The translations under genes and the position numbers were made by a program. The notes under the pieces are model-generated. The model did not search any database. It saw only the letters and a list, made by a program, of their open reading frames with translations, and was not told the origin of the DNA. Below are positions 9,916-18,520 of a stretch of 64,000 nt of DNA, piece after piece. The DNA is taken from NCBI RefSeq assembly GCF_010731635.1, contig NZ_AP022583.1:4340001-4404000 (forward strand), in the 5' to 3' direction. Within the stretch, counting starts at the first letter, position 1. Each line of letters starts with the position of its first letter. Source of the DNA: Mycobacterium noviomagense. GTDB lineage: Bacteria > Actinomycetota > Actinomycetes > Mycobacteriales > Mycobacteriaceae.

Positions 9916-10494
9916 CTAGCCGCCGACCGCCTCGAGCATGGGCGTCAGTTCGATCAGGACGTCGTCAAGCGGGGCGTGGTCGCGGTGGGTGCGGCACAAG
10001 ATGACGGCGCCTTCGATGGCCGCCACCATGAGCGTGGCCACTCGTGCGGCGCGGGCCGAGTCGGTGCCGCGATTCAGGAGCAGTTGCTGAAGTTTGGCCT
10101 GCCACTGTGTGAAGACGTCACGCGCGAGCGCGGCGGCCTCGGGCGGATCCTGGTGGGCGTCGACGGCGACGGCGACGACCGGGCAGCCGGCCAAGTAGTC
10201 GGTGTCGCTCAGGGTCTTTTTCCAGAACCGGACAAAGCCGTCGAGCGCTTGCACCGGGTCGCCCGATTCGACCGTGCGGTCGATGCGGGACGTGATGTAG
10301 TCGGCGGCATGCCGGACGGCGGCCAGGATCAATTCGTCTCGGCCGCCGGGGAAGTGGTGGTAGACCGAGCCGCGCGGGGCGCCACTGCGGGCAAGCACCG
10401 CGTCGACGGTGACTGCTGACGCGCCCCGCTCGCGCAGTAGTTCCACCGCGGCCATCACCATGCGTTGTCGGGTCTCGCCCGGTTTGCGGCCCAT
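9916..10494 (-). CDS. TetR/AcrR family transcriptional regulator
   Basis: 192-residue DNA-binding repressor candidate. The N-terminal helix-turn-helix is typical: TRQRMVMAAVELLRERGASA, TVDAVLARSGAPRGSVYHHF and GRDELILAAVRHAADYI, with the YHHF signature of the recognition helix end. The C-terminal domain is ligand-binding (TetR_C type). I chose the ATG at 10492-10494 because AAAGGAA precedes it and it starts directly before the HTH. It is divergent from a molybdopterin oxidoreductase, and the 82-base gap contains two short palindromes, a normal layout for a repressor that controls its neighbour. Similar in size and pairing to M. tuberculosis Rv0196/Rv0197 as I remember them. Confidence 0.87.
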   Translation of the reverse strand: MGRKPGETRQRMVMAAVELLRERGASAVTVDAVLARSGAPRGSVYHHFPGGRDELILAAVRHAADYITSRIDRTVESGDPVQALDGFVRFWKKTLSDTDYLAGCPVVAVAVDAHQDPPEAAALARDVFTQWQAKLQQLLLNRGTDSARAARVATLMVAAIEGAVILCRTHRDHAPLDDVLIELTPMLEAVGG

Positions 10495-10528
10495 CGGTTC
10501 CTTTCCCCGCCGTTGCGCTTTTCTCAAT

Positions 10529-10551
10529 ACTATGCCATAGTCCATAGCTAT
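10529..10551. promoter_or_regulatory. Tandem palindromes, candidate TetR operator
   Basis: ACTATGCCATAGT (10529-10541) is an inverted repeat (ACTAT/ATAGT around GCC) and is followed by ATAGCTAT (10544-10551), a perfect 8-base palindrome. They lie between the TetR start (10494) and the oxidoreductase start (10577) and are AT-rich against a GC-rich background. Confidence 0.6.
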
Positions 10552-10576
10552 TGGGCTCATCTTGATGGAGGTCGCG

Positions 10577-12838
10577 ATGGGTGCGCACAACGAGGTGAGT
10601 GGCGAGCAGTGGCATCCGTCGGCGTGCATTTTGTGTGAATGCAACTGCGGCATCGAGATTCAGCTCGACGGTCGCCGGTTCGCGCGTGTCCGGGGCGACA
10701 AGCGACACCCGTCGTCGGCCGGCTACACCTGCGAAAAACCTCTGCGGCTGGATCACTACCAGAACGGCCGGCACCGGCTGACCACTCCGCTGCGCCGGCG
10801 TGCGGATGGCGAATACGAGGAAATCGACTGGGACACCGCGATCGACGAGATCGCCGCGCGCCTCAGCCAGGTGCGGGCGACATACGGCGGCGACAAGATC
10901 TTCTTCTACGGCGGCGGTGGTCAGGGCAATCACCTCGGTGCCGTCTACAACCGCGCGCTGCAAGCGGCGTTGGGTGTGCGGTATTTCTCAAATGCGTTGG
11001 CGCAAGAGAAAACCGGCGAGATGTGGGTGGACGGCAAGCTCTACGGCGGGCACACCAAAGGCGACTTCGAACATGCAGAGGTCGTGGTGTTCGTCGGCAA
11101 AAACCCGTGGCAGTCGCACAGCTTCCCGCGGGCCCGGCCCACACTGCGCGAGATCGCCAAAGACGCGGCGCGGACCATGATCGTGCTCGACCCGCGGCGC
11201 AGCGAAACCGCCGCAATGGCAGACATCCACCTGCAGGTGCGCCCGGGCACCGACGCCTGGTGCCTGGCCGCAATGCTCGCGGTCATCGTCCAGGAAGATC
11301 TCGTTGACCACGGGTTTCTGGCCGCGCACACCACCGGAACCGAGCCGGCGCGGGCGGTGTTGGCCGAGGTGCCGATCGACACCTACGCGCAGCGTTGCGG
11401 TGTTTCGGGCGAGCTGATCAAGACGGCCGCGCGGCGGATCGCGACCGCCGGCAGCGCCGCGGTGTACGAAGACCTGGGTGTGCAACAGGGTCCGCACAGC
11501 ACGCTGATGTCCTATCTGGACAAGCTGCTGTGGATTTTGACCGGCAACTTCGGCAAACCTGGGGCGATGTTCGTGCACTCCACGTTCGCGGCCATCGCCG
11601 GTGCCTCGGCAGGGGGCAGCGGACGCAGTGACGGCACGCGGGTGCGGTGCACTCCGGTTACCGGCGCGCGGATCATCTCCGGGCTGGTGCCGTGCAACTC
11701 CATCGCCGAGGAGATCGTCACCGATCACGCCGACCGCTTCCGCGCGATGTGGATCGACAGCGCCAATCCCGCCCATTCGCTGACCGACTCGGAGAGTTTC
11801 CGCCGCGCGATGCGCGCCCTGGAGTTGACGGTCGTCGTCGACGTGGCCTTCACCGAAACCGCCCGGCACGCCGACTATGTGCTGCCGGCCGCCAGCCAGT
11901 TCGAGAAATGGGAGATGACGTTTTTCAATACGGAGTTCCCCCGCAACGCCGTGCAACTGCGCCCGCCGGTGCTCGATCCGTTGCCCGGCACGCTGCCCGA
12001 GCCGGAAATCTACGCCCGGCTACTGCGCGCACTCAGGGCGGTCGATCCCCGGCTGATCGCCGACCTCACGGCCGCAGCAAAAACCGGCCGCCAAGAATTC
12101 ACCACCGCGTTCTTCGCCGCGGTCGGGGCCGACGCGGCGCTGTTGGGGGTCGCGCCATATCTGCTTTACGAAACCCTCGGCGCCACGATGCCCGAACGCC
12201 AGCGCGGTACCGCCGCCGTATGGGGTCTGGCGCAGTTGTGTGCAATGGCCTACCCGGACGCCGTCCGTCGCGCCGGCCACCCCGACGGCAATGCCCTTTT
12301 CGACGCCATCATCAATACGCCGTGGGGCGTCACGTTCACCGCCGACAGCTGGGAAGACGTGTGGACCTACGTCAAGCGGCCCGACCGGCGGTTCACGGTT
12401 GACATTCCGGAACTGACCGAACAACTGCGCGGTCTGCGCAGCGCCGAACCGTTCAGCGACGGTGAGTACCCGCTGGTGCTGTCGGCCGGTGAACGCCGCG
12501 CGTTCACGGCGAACACCATTTACCGCGATCCCACCTGGCGCCGCCGCGATCCCGCCGGAGCACTGCGTATCAGCCCGGAGGACGCCCAGCGTCTCGGGCT
12601 CCACGACGGCGGGCTGGCCCGCGTCACGACCGCCGCCGGCACGGCCCAGGCCGTCGTCGAGATCACCGACATGATGCAACCCGGCCACATTTCGCTGCCC
12701 AACGGCTTGGGCGTCGACCACCCTGACCACGGACGCGTCGGCGTGGCACCCAATGAACTGACGTCACTCGAGCTGCGCGACGCGTTCGCGGGGACGCCGT
12801 GGCACAAACATGTGCCGGCCCGCGTGGAAGCCGTTTAG
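10577..12838 (+). CDS. Molybdopterin-dependent oxidoreductase (formate dehydrogenase/DMSO reductase superfamily)
   Basis: 753-residue catalytic subunit expected to bind bis-MGD and a [4Fe-4S] cluster. The cluster ligands are CILCECNC (Cys17, Cys20, Cys24) plus YTCEKPL further on. The molybdopterin domain includes IDWDTAIDEIAARL, the FVGKNPWQS segment and the C-terminal MopB-type domain (ITDMMQPGHISLPNGLGVDH). No signal peptide, so cytosolic. ATG at 10577 chosen for the GGAGG 5 bases upstream; TTG 10562 and ATG 10565 lie before that site. Substrate unknown; similar length to Rv0197. Its TAG overlaps the TAA of the convergent next gene by 4 bases. It appears inserted between the Rv1893- and Rv1894c-like genes. 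Confidence 0.88.
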   Translation: MGAHNEVSGEQWHPSACILCECNCGIEIQLDGRRFARVRGDKRHPSSAGYTCEKPLRLDHYQNGRHRLTTPLRRRADGEYEEIDWDTAIDEIAARLSQVRATYGGDKIFFYGGGGQGNHLGAVYNRALQAALGVRYFSNALAQEKTGEMWVDGKLYGGHTKGDFEHAEVVVFVGKNPWQSHSFPRARPTLREIAKDAARTMIVLDPRRSETAAMADIHLQVRPGTDAWCLAAMLAVIVQEDLVDHGFLAAHTTGTEPARAVLAEVPIDTYAQRCGVSGELIKTAARRIATAGSAAVYEDLGVQQGPHSTLMSYLDKLLWILTGNFGKPGAMFVHSTFAAIAGASAGGSGRSDGTRVRCTPVTGARIISGLVPCNSIAEEIVTDHADRFRAMWIDSANPAHSLTDSESFRRAMRALELTVVVDVAFTETARHADYVLPAASQFEKWEMTFFNTEFPRNAVQLRPPVLDPLPGTLPEPEIYARLLRALRAVDPRLIADLTAAAKTGRQEFTTAFFAAVGADAALLGVAPYLLYETLGATMPERQRGTAAVWGLAQLCAMAYPDAVRRAGHPDGNALFDAIINTPWGVTFTADSWEDVWTYVKRPDRRFTVDIPELTEQLRGLRSAEPFSDGEYPLVLSAGERRAFTANTIYRDPTWRRRDPAGALRISPEDAQRLGLHDGGLARVTTAAGTAQAVVEITDMMQPGHISLPNGLGVDHPDHGRVGVAPNELTSLELRDAFAGTPWHKHVPARVEAV

Positions 12839-13965
12839 ACGGCCGCGGCCTCGTTGAGCTCGTTGAGCCTGTTCGTCGCTTCGAGGTACTCCTGCACCCA
12901 GCGCTCGATGACCGCCGACGTCTTCTCGACCTTGGTGAATTGTCCGACGACCTGTCCGACCGGATTGAACGCCACGTCGACGGATTCATTCGGGTACTTG
13001 TTCGTGGCCCGCACGGCCATGCCGGAGACCATGTATTGCAGCGGCATACCCAGCGGCTTCGGATTGTCCGGCTGCTCCCAGGCTTCGGTCCAATCATTGC
13101 GCAACATCCGGGCCGGTTTACCGGTGAACGAGCGACTACGCACGGTGTCGCGGCTGGTCGCCTTGGCGTAGGTCGCCTGCTGCACCGGTGTGTTCGACGC
13201 TTCTTCGACCATCAGCCACTGCGAGCCGGTCCATGCGCCTTGGGCACCCAGCGCCAACGCCGCGGCGATCTGCTGACCGCTGCCGATGCCACCGGCCGCC
13301 AGCACCGGTACCGGCGCTACCTCTTTGACCACCTGCGGCCACAACACGATCGAGCCGATTTCGCCGCAGTGTCCGCCGGCCTCGCCACCCTGGGCGATGA
13401 TGACGTCGACGCCCGCGTCGGCATGCTTGCGGGCCTGCGACGGCGACCCGCACAGCGCTGCCACTTTGCGGCCGGATTCGTGGATATGCCTGATCATGTC
13501 CGCCGGTGGTGTGCCGAGCGCATTGGCGATCATCGAGACCTTCTGGTGCTTCAACGCCACCTCGACCTGCGGGGTGGCGGTGGCCTCTGTCCAGCCCAGC
13601 AGCTGCAAGCTGTCCTCGTCGGCGTCCTCGACCGGAACGCCGTGGTCGGCCAGGATCTTGCGAGCGAATTCCAGATGCTCCTTGGGAACCATGGCCCGCA
13701 GTTTGTCGGCGAGTTCCTCGGCCGACAGGTGCGCGTCCATGCCCTCGTATTTATTGGGGATGACGATGTCGACGCCGTAGGGGTGGTCGCCGATGTGCTC
13801 GTCGATCCAGTTCAGCTCGATCTTCAGCTGTTCGGGCGTGAAACCGACCGCACCCAGGACACCAAAGCCGCCGGCTTTGCTCACCGCCACGACGACGTCG
13901 CGACAGTGGGTAAAGGCGAAGATCGGGAACTCGATGCCGAGCTCGTCGCAGATTGGGGTATGCAT
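12835..13965 (-). CDS. Nitronate monooxygenase-like flavoprotein (Rv1894c family)
   Basis: 376 residues, the same length I recall for Rv1894c. FMN-dependent TIM barrel of the 2-nitropropane dioxygenase family. ICDELGIEFPIFAFTHCRDV opens the barrel, GGFGVLGAVGFTPEQL follows, and the FMN phosphate region IIAQGGEAGGHCGEIGSIVL and VLAAGGIGSGQQIAAALALG are typical. Annotated family members oxidise nitronates, but the mycobacterial branch is often tied to steroid catabolism. ATG at 13963-13965 with AAGGAGC upstream; longer in-frame starts would read through the KstR box. A perfect KstR motif lies 34 bases upstream, shared with the divergent dehydrogenase. Confidence 0.85.
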   Translation of the reverse strand: MHTPICDELGIEFPIFAFTHCRDVVVAVSKAGGFGVLGAVGFTPEQLKIELNWIDEHIGDHPYGVDIVIPNKYEGMDAHLSAEELADKLRAMVPKEHLEFARKILADHGVPVEDADEDSLQLLGWTEATATPQVEVALKHQKVSMIANALGTPPADMIRHIHESGRKVAALCGSPSQARKHADAGVDVIIAQGGEAGGHCGEIGSIVLWPQVVKEVAPVPVLAAGGIGSGQQIAAALALGAQGAWTGSQWLMVEEASNTPVQQATYAKATSRDTVRSRSFTGKPARMLRNDWTEAWEQPDNPKPLGMPLQYMVSGMAVRATNKYPNESVDVAFNPVGQVVGQFTKVEKTSAVIERWVQEYLEATNRLNELNEAAAV

Positions 13966-13998
13966 GCCTTGCTCCTTACTGGGGCGATTCGGCCGAAT

Positions 13999-14012
13999 TG
14001 AAACGTGTTCTA
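13999..14012. promoter_or_regulatory. KstR operator, perfect match, in a divergent promoter region
   Basis: TGAAACGTGTTCTA matches TnnAACnnGTTnnA at every fixed base. It lies between the nitronate monooxygenase-like gene (start 13965, leftward) and the NAD-binding dehydrogenase gene (start 14079, rightward) and could control both. Confidence 0.82.
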
Positions 14013-14078
14013 GTTTAGTACGCGCCTGACGGCCATGGCCAGCCTGCCCCACGCCGCGCCGCGCTACGCTGCCTAGCT

Positions 14079-15188
14079 ATGGCAATCCGCGTCGCTCACA
14101 TCGGTACCGGGAATGTCGGCCGGCTGGCGCTGACCCAACTCATCACCGACCCGCGTTTCGAGCTAACCGCAGTGTGGGTGTCATCGGAACCGAAGGTGGG
14201 AAGGGACGCCGCGGAGCTCGCCGGGGTGGATGCCTGGAGCGGAGTCACCGCCACCAACGATTGGGAGACGCTGCTGGCCAGCTGGCCCGACTGTGCGGTC
14301 TACTGCGCGATGGGGGACAACCGCACGCCGGAGGCGTTCAAGGATTGCCAGCGCCTCCTGGCCGCCGGCATCAACGTGGTCGGCTCCGCGCCCGGGCTGC
14401 TGCAGTACCCGTGGCAACTCATGCCCGACAAGTACATCGCACGGGTGGAAGATGCTGCCCAACAAGGCAATTCGAGCATCTTTATCACCGGCGTCGATCC
14501 CGGGTTCGCCAACGACCTGATCCCGTTCGCGCTGGCCGGAACGTGCCAGAGCATCGAGCAGGTGCGCTGCATGGAGATCGCCGACTACGCCACCTACGAC
14601 GGCGCGATCGTGATGTTCGATGTGATGGGATTCGGCAAGCCGTTGGACGACATCCCGATCCTGCTGCAGCCTGGCGTGCTCAGCATCGCTTGGGGCACAT
14701 CCATCCGGCAGCTGGCCGCGGGACTGGGCATCGAGATCGACGACATCACCGAAAGCTACGAACGCGAACCGGCGCCGGAAGCCTTCGACATCGCAGCGGG
14801 ACACGTCGAGAAAGGCACTGTGGCCGCGATGCGCTTCCAGATCTGCGGCATGGTCGACGGCCACCCCGCGATCGTCATCGAGCACGTCACGCGCTTGCGC
14901 GAAGACCTGCGGCCGGACTGGCCGCAGCCTGCGCAGCCGGGCGGGTCGTACCGCGTCCAGATCACCGGTGAGCCCTCCTACACCGTCGACATCTGCCCGT
15001 CCAGCCGCAAGGGCGACCACAACCACGCCGCGATCGTCGCCGCGGCCGGGCGCATCGTCAACGCCATCCCCGCGGTGGTCACCGCGCCGCCCGGAATCCG
15101 GACCACACTGGACCTGCCGCTGGTGACCGGAAACGGCGTCTACGCCCCCGGTGGAACACGTTCTAGTACCGCGGAACGCTTACGGTAG
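14079..15188 (+). CDS. NAD(P)-binding dehydrogenase of the dihydrodipicolinate-reductase-like family
   Basis: 369 residues. The N-terminal Rossmann motif IRVAHIGTGNVGRLALTQL and the later GVDPGFANDLIPFALAG block belong to the actinobacterial family often annotated as dihydrodipicolinate reductase or 2,4-diaminopentanoate dehydrogenase. True lysine synthesis is unlikely, because mycobacterial DapB is about 245 residues and differs. The flanking KstR boxes and the hydroxysteroid dehydrogenase downstream suggest a sterol-catabolic role, which is inference. The last ~12 codons (GTRSSTAERLR) overlap the KstR box of the next gene. Start ATG at 14079; no strong ribosome site is visible, so a short leader is possible. 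Confidence 0.78.
   Translation: MAIRVAHIGTGNVGRLALTQLITDPRFELTAVWVSSEPKVGRDAAELAGVDAWSGVTATNDWETLLASWPDCAVYCAMGDNRTPEAFKDCQRLLAAGINVVGSAPGLLQYPWQLMPDKYIARVEDAAQQGNSSIFITGVDPGFANDLIPFALAGTCQSIEQVRCMEIADYATYDGAIVMFDVMGFGKPLDDIPILLQPGVLSIAWGTSIRQLAAGLGIEIDDITESYEREPAPEAFDIAAGHVEKGTVAAMRFQICGMVDGHPAIVIEHVTRLREDLRPDWPQPAQPGGSYRVQITGEPSYTVDICPSSRKGDHNHAAIVAAAGRIVNAIPAVVTAPPGIRTTLDLPLVTGNGVYAPGGTRSSTAERLR
15152..15165. promoter_or_regulatory. KstR operator, perfect match, inside the end of the upstream gene
   Basis: TGGAACACGTTCTA matches TnnAACnnGTTnnA exactly and is a near-perfect palindrome. It lies 34 bases upstream of the short-chain dehydrogenase start at 15200, within the final codons of the preceding gene. 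Confidence 0.82.
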
Positions 15189-15199
15189 CCTGACCGCTC

Positions 15200-15937
15200 A
15201 TGGGACGCGTGGACGGAAAAGTTGCACTGATCAGCGGCGGTGCGCGCGGTATGGGTGCTTCGCATGCCCGGCTGCTGGTAGCCGAGGGCGCCAAGGTCGT
15301 GATCGGCGACATCCTCGACGAGGAAGGAAAGGCGCTGGCCGACGAGCTGGGGGAGGCGGCGCGGTATGTGCACCTGGATGTCACGCAGCCCGATCAGTGG
15401 GAGGCGGCGGTTTCCGAGGCCGTGCAGGAGTTCGGCAAACTCAACGTGCTGGTCAACAACGCCGGCATCGTGGCGCTCGGACAGCTCAAGAAGTTCGATC
15501 TCGCCAAGTGGCAGAAGGTTATTGACGTCAACTTGACCGGCACCTTTCTCGGGATGCGGGCGGCGGTCGATCCGATGATCGACGCGGGGGGCGGTTCGAT
15601 CATCAACGTCTCGTCGATCGAGGGCCTGCGCGGCGCACCGATGGTGCACCCATATGTGGCCTCCAAGTGGGCGGTTCGCGGCTTGTCCAAGTCGGCCGCA
15701 TTGGAGTTGGCGTCGCACAACATCCGGGTCAACTCGATTCATCCGGGCTTTATCCGCACTCCGATGACCAAGCACATTCCCGACGACCTCGTCACCATTC
15801 CGCTTGGGCGACCGGCCGAGTCCATCGAGGTGTCGACGTTCGTGGTCTTTCTGGCCAGCGACGAATCGGCGTATGCCACCGGTTCGGAGTTCGTCATGGA
15901 CGGCGGCCTGGTCAGCGACGTTCCGCACAAGATGTAA
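15200..15937 (+). CDS. FabG3-like short-chain dehydrogenase (hydroxysteroid dehydrogenase type)
   Basis: 245 residues. The cofactor motif is GGARGMG (residues 13-19), NNAG at 86-89, and the catalytic Ser139, Tyr152 and Lys156 lie in NVSSIEG and PYVASKWAV. Many blocks match what I recall of M. tuberculosis FabG3/Rv2002, an NADH-dependent 3alpha/20beta-hydroxysteroid dehydrogenase: ARGMGASHxRxxVAEGAKVV, GDILDEEGKA, ARYVHLDVTQP, IEGL and RVNSIHPG. The perfect KstR box upstream supports steroid catabolism. FabG3 itself has a C-terminal extension that is absent here, so this may be a paralogue. Confidence 0.88.
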   Translation: MGRVDGKVALISGGARGMGASHARLLVAEGAKVVIGDILDEEGKALADELGEAARYVHLDVTQPDQWEAAVSEAVQEFGKLNVLVNNAGIVALGQLKKFDLAKWQKVIDVNLTGTFLGMRAAVDPMIDAGGGSIINVSSIEGLRGAPMVHPYVASKWAVRGLSKSAALELASHNIRVNSIHPGFIRTPMTKHIPDDLVTIPLGRPAESIEVSTFVVFLASDESAYATGSEFVMDGGLVSDVPHKM

Positions 15938-15948
15938 GCCGTGCGGGG

Positions 15949-16833
15949 TTAGCGGCATTTCTCGATGACGGTTTCGGCGAAGCGCTCGACCGCCGGCCGG
16001 AACCGCTCAGCAGAGTGCGTCGACGAGGCGCCGGCTAGCAGGCCGTCCAGCCCAGCCCAGGGCGAACACATCACCGCCGTGATCCCGAGGTCCTCGGCCC
16101 GCTTGTACAGATCCGGCGACGGTGTCTCGCGCAGGGCCAGCATGGTCTCGAACGGCTCGTTGTGTCGTCCATAGCTGCGCCGGAAAGCTTTTAGCTTTTG
16201 CACATAATGAACAGCCTCATCCCAGGCGTACGCCGTGCCGACCCACCCGTCGCACAGGCCTGCAGCACGGCGCAGCGCGGCATCGGATTCGCCGCCGCAC
16301 AAAATCGGCACCGGGTGTGTCGGATGGGGTTCGAGCATCAGCTCGGGTACCTCGTAGTAGCGCCCACTCCACGACACCCAGCCGCCCTGCCACAACGCGC
16401 GCAATGCCGGGATCATCTCGTCCAACCGCTTGCCTCGGTTGTCGAACCCTTGGCCCATCAGGTCGAATTCCTCACGCATCCAACCTGCCCCGACGCCCAG
16501 TGAGACCCGGCCCTCCGAGATGACGGATGCGGTAGCCACCTGCTTGGCCACCTCCAGCAGGGGGCGGGCAGGTGCGACGTAGACGGCGTTGGAGAACCGC
16601 AACCGCGTCGTCACCGCTGCCATGGCTCCGATCAGAACCCACGAGTCAGGCCACGCGGAATCCGGTGACCACATTGGGCGGCCGGTCGGTGACGGGTACG
16701 GCGACGAGAGCTGCCGAGGGTAGATCAGATGGTCGGCGCACACGACGCCGTCATAACCGCATTCGTCGAATATCTGGGCAACGCCAATAGCCTCCGTCGC
16801 CCTGATAAACGCTGCGCCAGACCAGAACTGCAT
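15949..16833 (-). CDS. LLM-class F420-dependent oxidoreductase
   Basis: 294-residue luciferase-like TIM barrel. Typical blocks are ECGYDGVVCADHLIYP, RLRFSNAVYVAPARPLLEVA and SEGRVSLGVGAGWMREEFDLMG. Substrate unknown. It is the last gene of a leftward six-gene run and begins 12 bases after the HAD phosphatase stop. It is convergent with the FabG3-like gene, with only 11 bases between stops. Co-transcription with the MEDS sensor genes is inferred from spacing. Confidence 0.85.
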   Translation of the reverse strand: MQFWSGAAFIRATEAIGVAQIFDECGYDGVVCADHLIYPRQLSSPYPSPTGRPMWSPDSAWPDSWVLIGAMAAVTTRLRFSNAVYVAPARPLLEVAKQVATASVISEGRVSLGVGAGWMREEFDLMGQGFDNRGKRLDEMIPALRALWQGGWVSWSGRYYEVPELMLEPHPTHPVPILCGGESDAALRRAAGLCDGWVGTAYAWDEAVHYVQKLKAFRRSYGRHNEPFETMLALRETPSPDLYKRAEDLGITAVMCSPWAGLDGLLAGASSTHSAERFRPAVERFAETVIEKCR

Positions 16834-16845
16834 TGTCGCTCTCCG

Positions 16846-17601
16846 CTATGCCCGCCGCGCTTGCTCCACCCGGGCGCGACGCCGTGGCACGGCGACCCGA
16901 AGCACCGGCCAGCCCTGCTCGACGGCAGCGGCAGCAAGCCGCGACCTGGCGTTCACCGGCCGTGGATAACCGACACGTGACATCAGCGCTAGGTCTTCGT
17001 CGCCGTCGGCGTAGAAGTAACTATCTTGCAGCGCAACGTTATTGGCGCCGCAGAACCGCTCTACTGCGGCCGCCTTGTTGGCGCCCCAGACGATGGGCCT
17101 GACGATTCCGCCGGTCAACAATCCCTGGTCGTCGACTTCGAAGTGGTTGCATAGCACGTGCGTTATCCCGAGGAAGCGGGCCACGGGTTCAGCGTGGATG
17201 GTCAGCGCCGACGAACTCAGCACCACGGTATGGCCTCGCTGCTGGTGTGCGCGCACGATGTCATGCATGCCCGGATAGAGGCGTGACGCGATGCGGCTCA
17301 CGAACAGCCGCTCACCGAGCTCGTCAAGCGCTTCGAGCGATTCGCCACGCAGATAGCCCGCTCCTCGAACGACGAGCTGCTCGAATTCCACGCGGCCGAA
17401 CCGATACCGCATCATGGCCTCGACGACTCCCAAGACCTCCCCGATCCTGGCCTGGCGCCGACGAATTCGGTGACCGGCATGAGCCGCCGCGGTGAACCCG
17501 GCGACCAGCGTCCCGTCCAGGTCGAAGAACGCGCCGATGCCGGGTCCGGCTGGACTTTTCTCGATCTCGGCGATGGCATCGTCCAGGCGTCTCGGCATCA
17601 T
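16846..17601 (-). CDS. HAD-IB family phosphatase
   Basis: 251 residues of the HAD superfamily, subclass IB (phosphoserine phosphatase-like). Motif I is FFDLDGTLVAGF (about residues 25-36), motif II is VLSSSALTIHAEPVA, and the lysine/acid motifs are in ANKAAAVERFCG and YADGDEDLALM. A similar HAD domain forms the N-terminal half of mycobacterial PlsC-type acyltransferases (Rv2483c), but no acyltransferase domain is present here. Substrate unknown. The start (two adjacent ATG codons, 17596-17601) is 4 bases after the methyltransferase stop, consistent with coupled translation. Confidence 0.85.
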   Translation of the reverse strand: MMPRRLDDAIAEIEKSPAGPGIGAFFDLDGTLVAGFTAAAHAGHRIRRRQARIGEVLGVVEAMMRYRFGRVEFEQLVVRGAGYLRGESLEALDELGERLFVSRIASRLYPGMHDIVRAHQQRGHTVVLSSSALTIHAEPVARFLGITHVLCNHFEVDDQGLLTGGIVRPIVWGANKAAAVERFCGANNVALQDSYFYADGDEDLALMSRVGYPRPVNARSRLAAAAVEQGWPVLRVAVPRRRARVEQARRA

Positions 17602-17605
17602 CGTT

Positions 17606-18520
17606 TTACCGTGTCGCCGTGATGTATTGGGAATGCATGATGCTGTCGATGCGAAGGTCGACTTCCGCTGGTGTGCGACCGTAAGCCGTCTGCAGCTCAG
17701 GGTTGGTGCGGACGGGATCGACAGCCCAGCCGTGGTCGCCCAGCCAGTCCGCCGGGTTGGTCTTGTCGTCGTGGTAGGTCAATGCGGAAAAGTCGGCGTC
17801 GCCGGACATGTTGACGCCGGGGTGAGTCGCTTCCAAAGCGGAAAGTTGTGCTTGGTCGAGACGCGAACCAAGGGCACCGACCGCAACTCGGCTACCCGGC
17901 GCAGACAGCTGATGGATGCGCTCGAAGAGCGCATCTTGGGCTGCGCCCGTCAGGTACGGCAGTACCCCCTCCACTGACCATGCAGTGGGTTGCCGCGGTT
18001 CTAATCCTGCAGCCTGCAACGGAACTGTCCAGTCGTCGCGCAGGTCGGCCGCGACGCTTATCCGACGTGCGGTCGGCATCGCGCCGCGCTGGGCGAGCAC
18101 ACGTTCTTTGAACTCAAGGACTTTCGATTGGTCGACCTCGAAAACCGTTGTTCCGGGTGCCCATTCGAGCCGGTAGGCACGAGCGTCCAACCCGGCAGCA
18201 ATGATCACTGCCTGCCGTATGCCCTCGGCCGCGGCGGACAGGAAGAACTCGTCGAAAAACCGGGTCTGCACGCCATACAACCGTGGGAAGGCTGTCGCAT
18301 CATTGGAAGTCGGCGGATTGGCCAGCAGATCGGTCAGGTACGGATCGGCCGAAGCTGCGATGAAATGCTGCGGATAGTCATCTCGTGCCAGTGGCTCTGC
18401 GCTCAATGCATGCACAGCGCGCCAGCCGGCCACCAGTAACGCGGTGTAGCCCACGCTGCTGAGGATGTCCCACTCGTCGTTGTCGGAACGCACCCACTTT
18501 TTGTCCTCGGGCGCTGTCAT
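17606..18520 (-). CDS. SAM-dependent methyltransferase, Rv1896c type
   Basis: 304 residues of the large mycobacterial family of putative S-adenosylmethionine methyltransferases related to leucine carboxyl methyltransferase (TIGR00027/PPM1). The family hallmarks are [14 protein letters not shown] [36 protein letters not shown] and [13 protein letters not shown]. Size and position match Rv1896c. Substrate unknown. The start overlaps the hotdog gene stop by 4 bases (ATGA), and the HAD gene follows after 4 bases. Confidence 0.88.
   Translation of the reverse strand: MTAPEDKKWVRSDNDEWDILSSVGYTALLVAGWRAVHALSAEPLARDDYPQHFIAASADPYLTDLLANPPTSNDATAFPRLYGVQTRFFDEFFLSAAAEGIRQAVIIAAGLDARAYRLEWAPGTTVFEVDQSKVLEFKERVLAQRGAMPTARRISVAADLRDDWTVPLQAAGLEPRQPTAWSVEGVLPYLTGAAQDALFERIHQLSAPGSRVAVGALGSRLDQAQLSALEATHPGVNMSGDADFSALTYHDDKTNPADWLGDHGWAVDPVRTNPELQTAYGRTPAEVDLRIDSIMHSQYITATR

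Noticed and set aside
13966..14052. Longer start for the nitronate monooxygenase-like gene
   Set aside because: It would translate through the KstR operator and promoter; the ATG at 13965 has a strong ribosome site and gives the family length.
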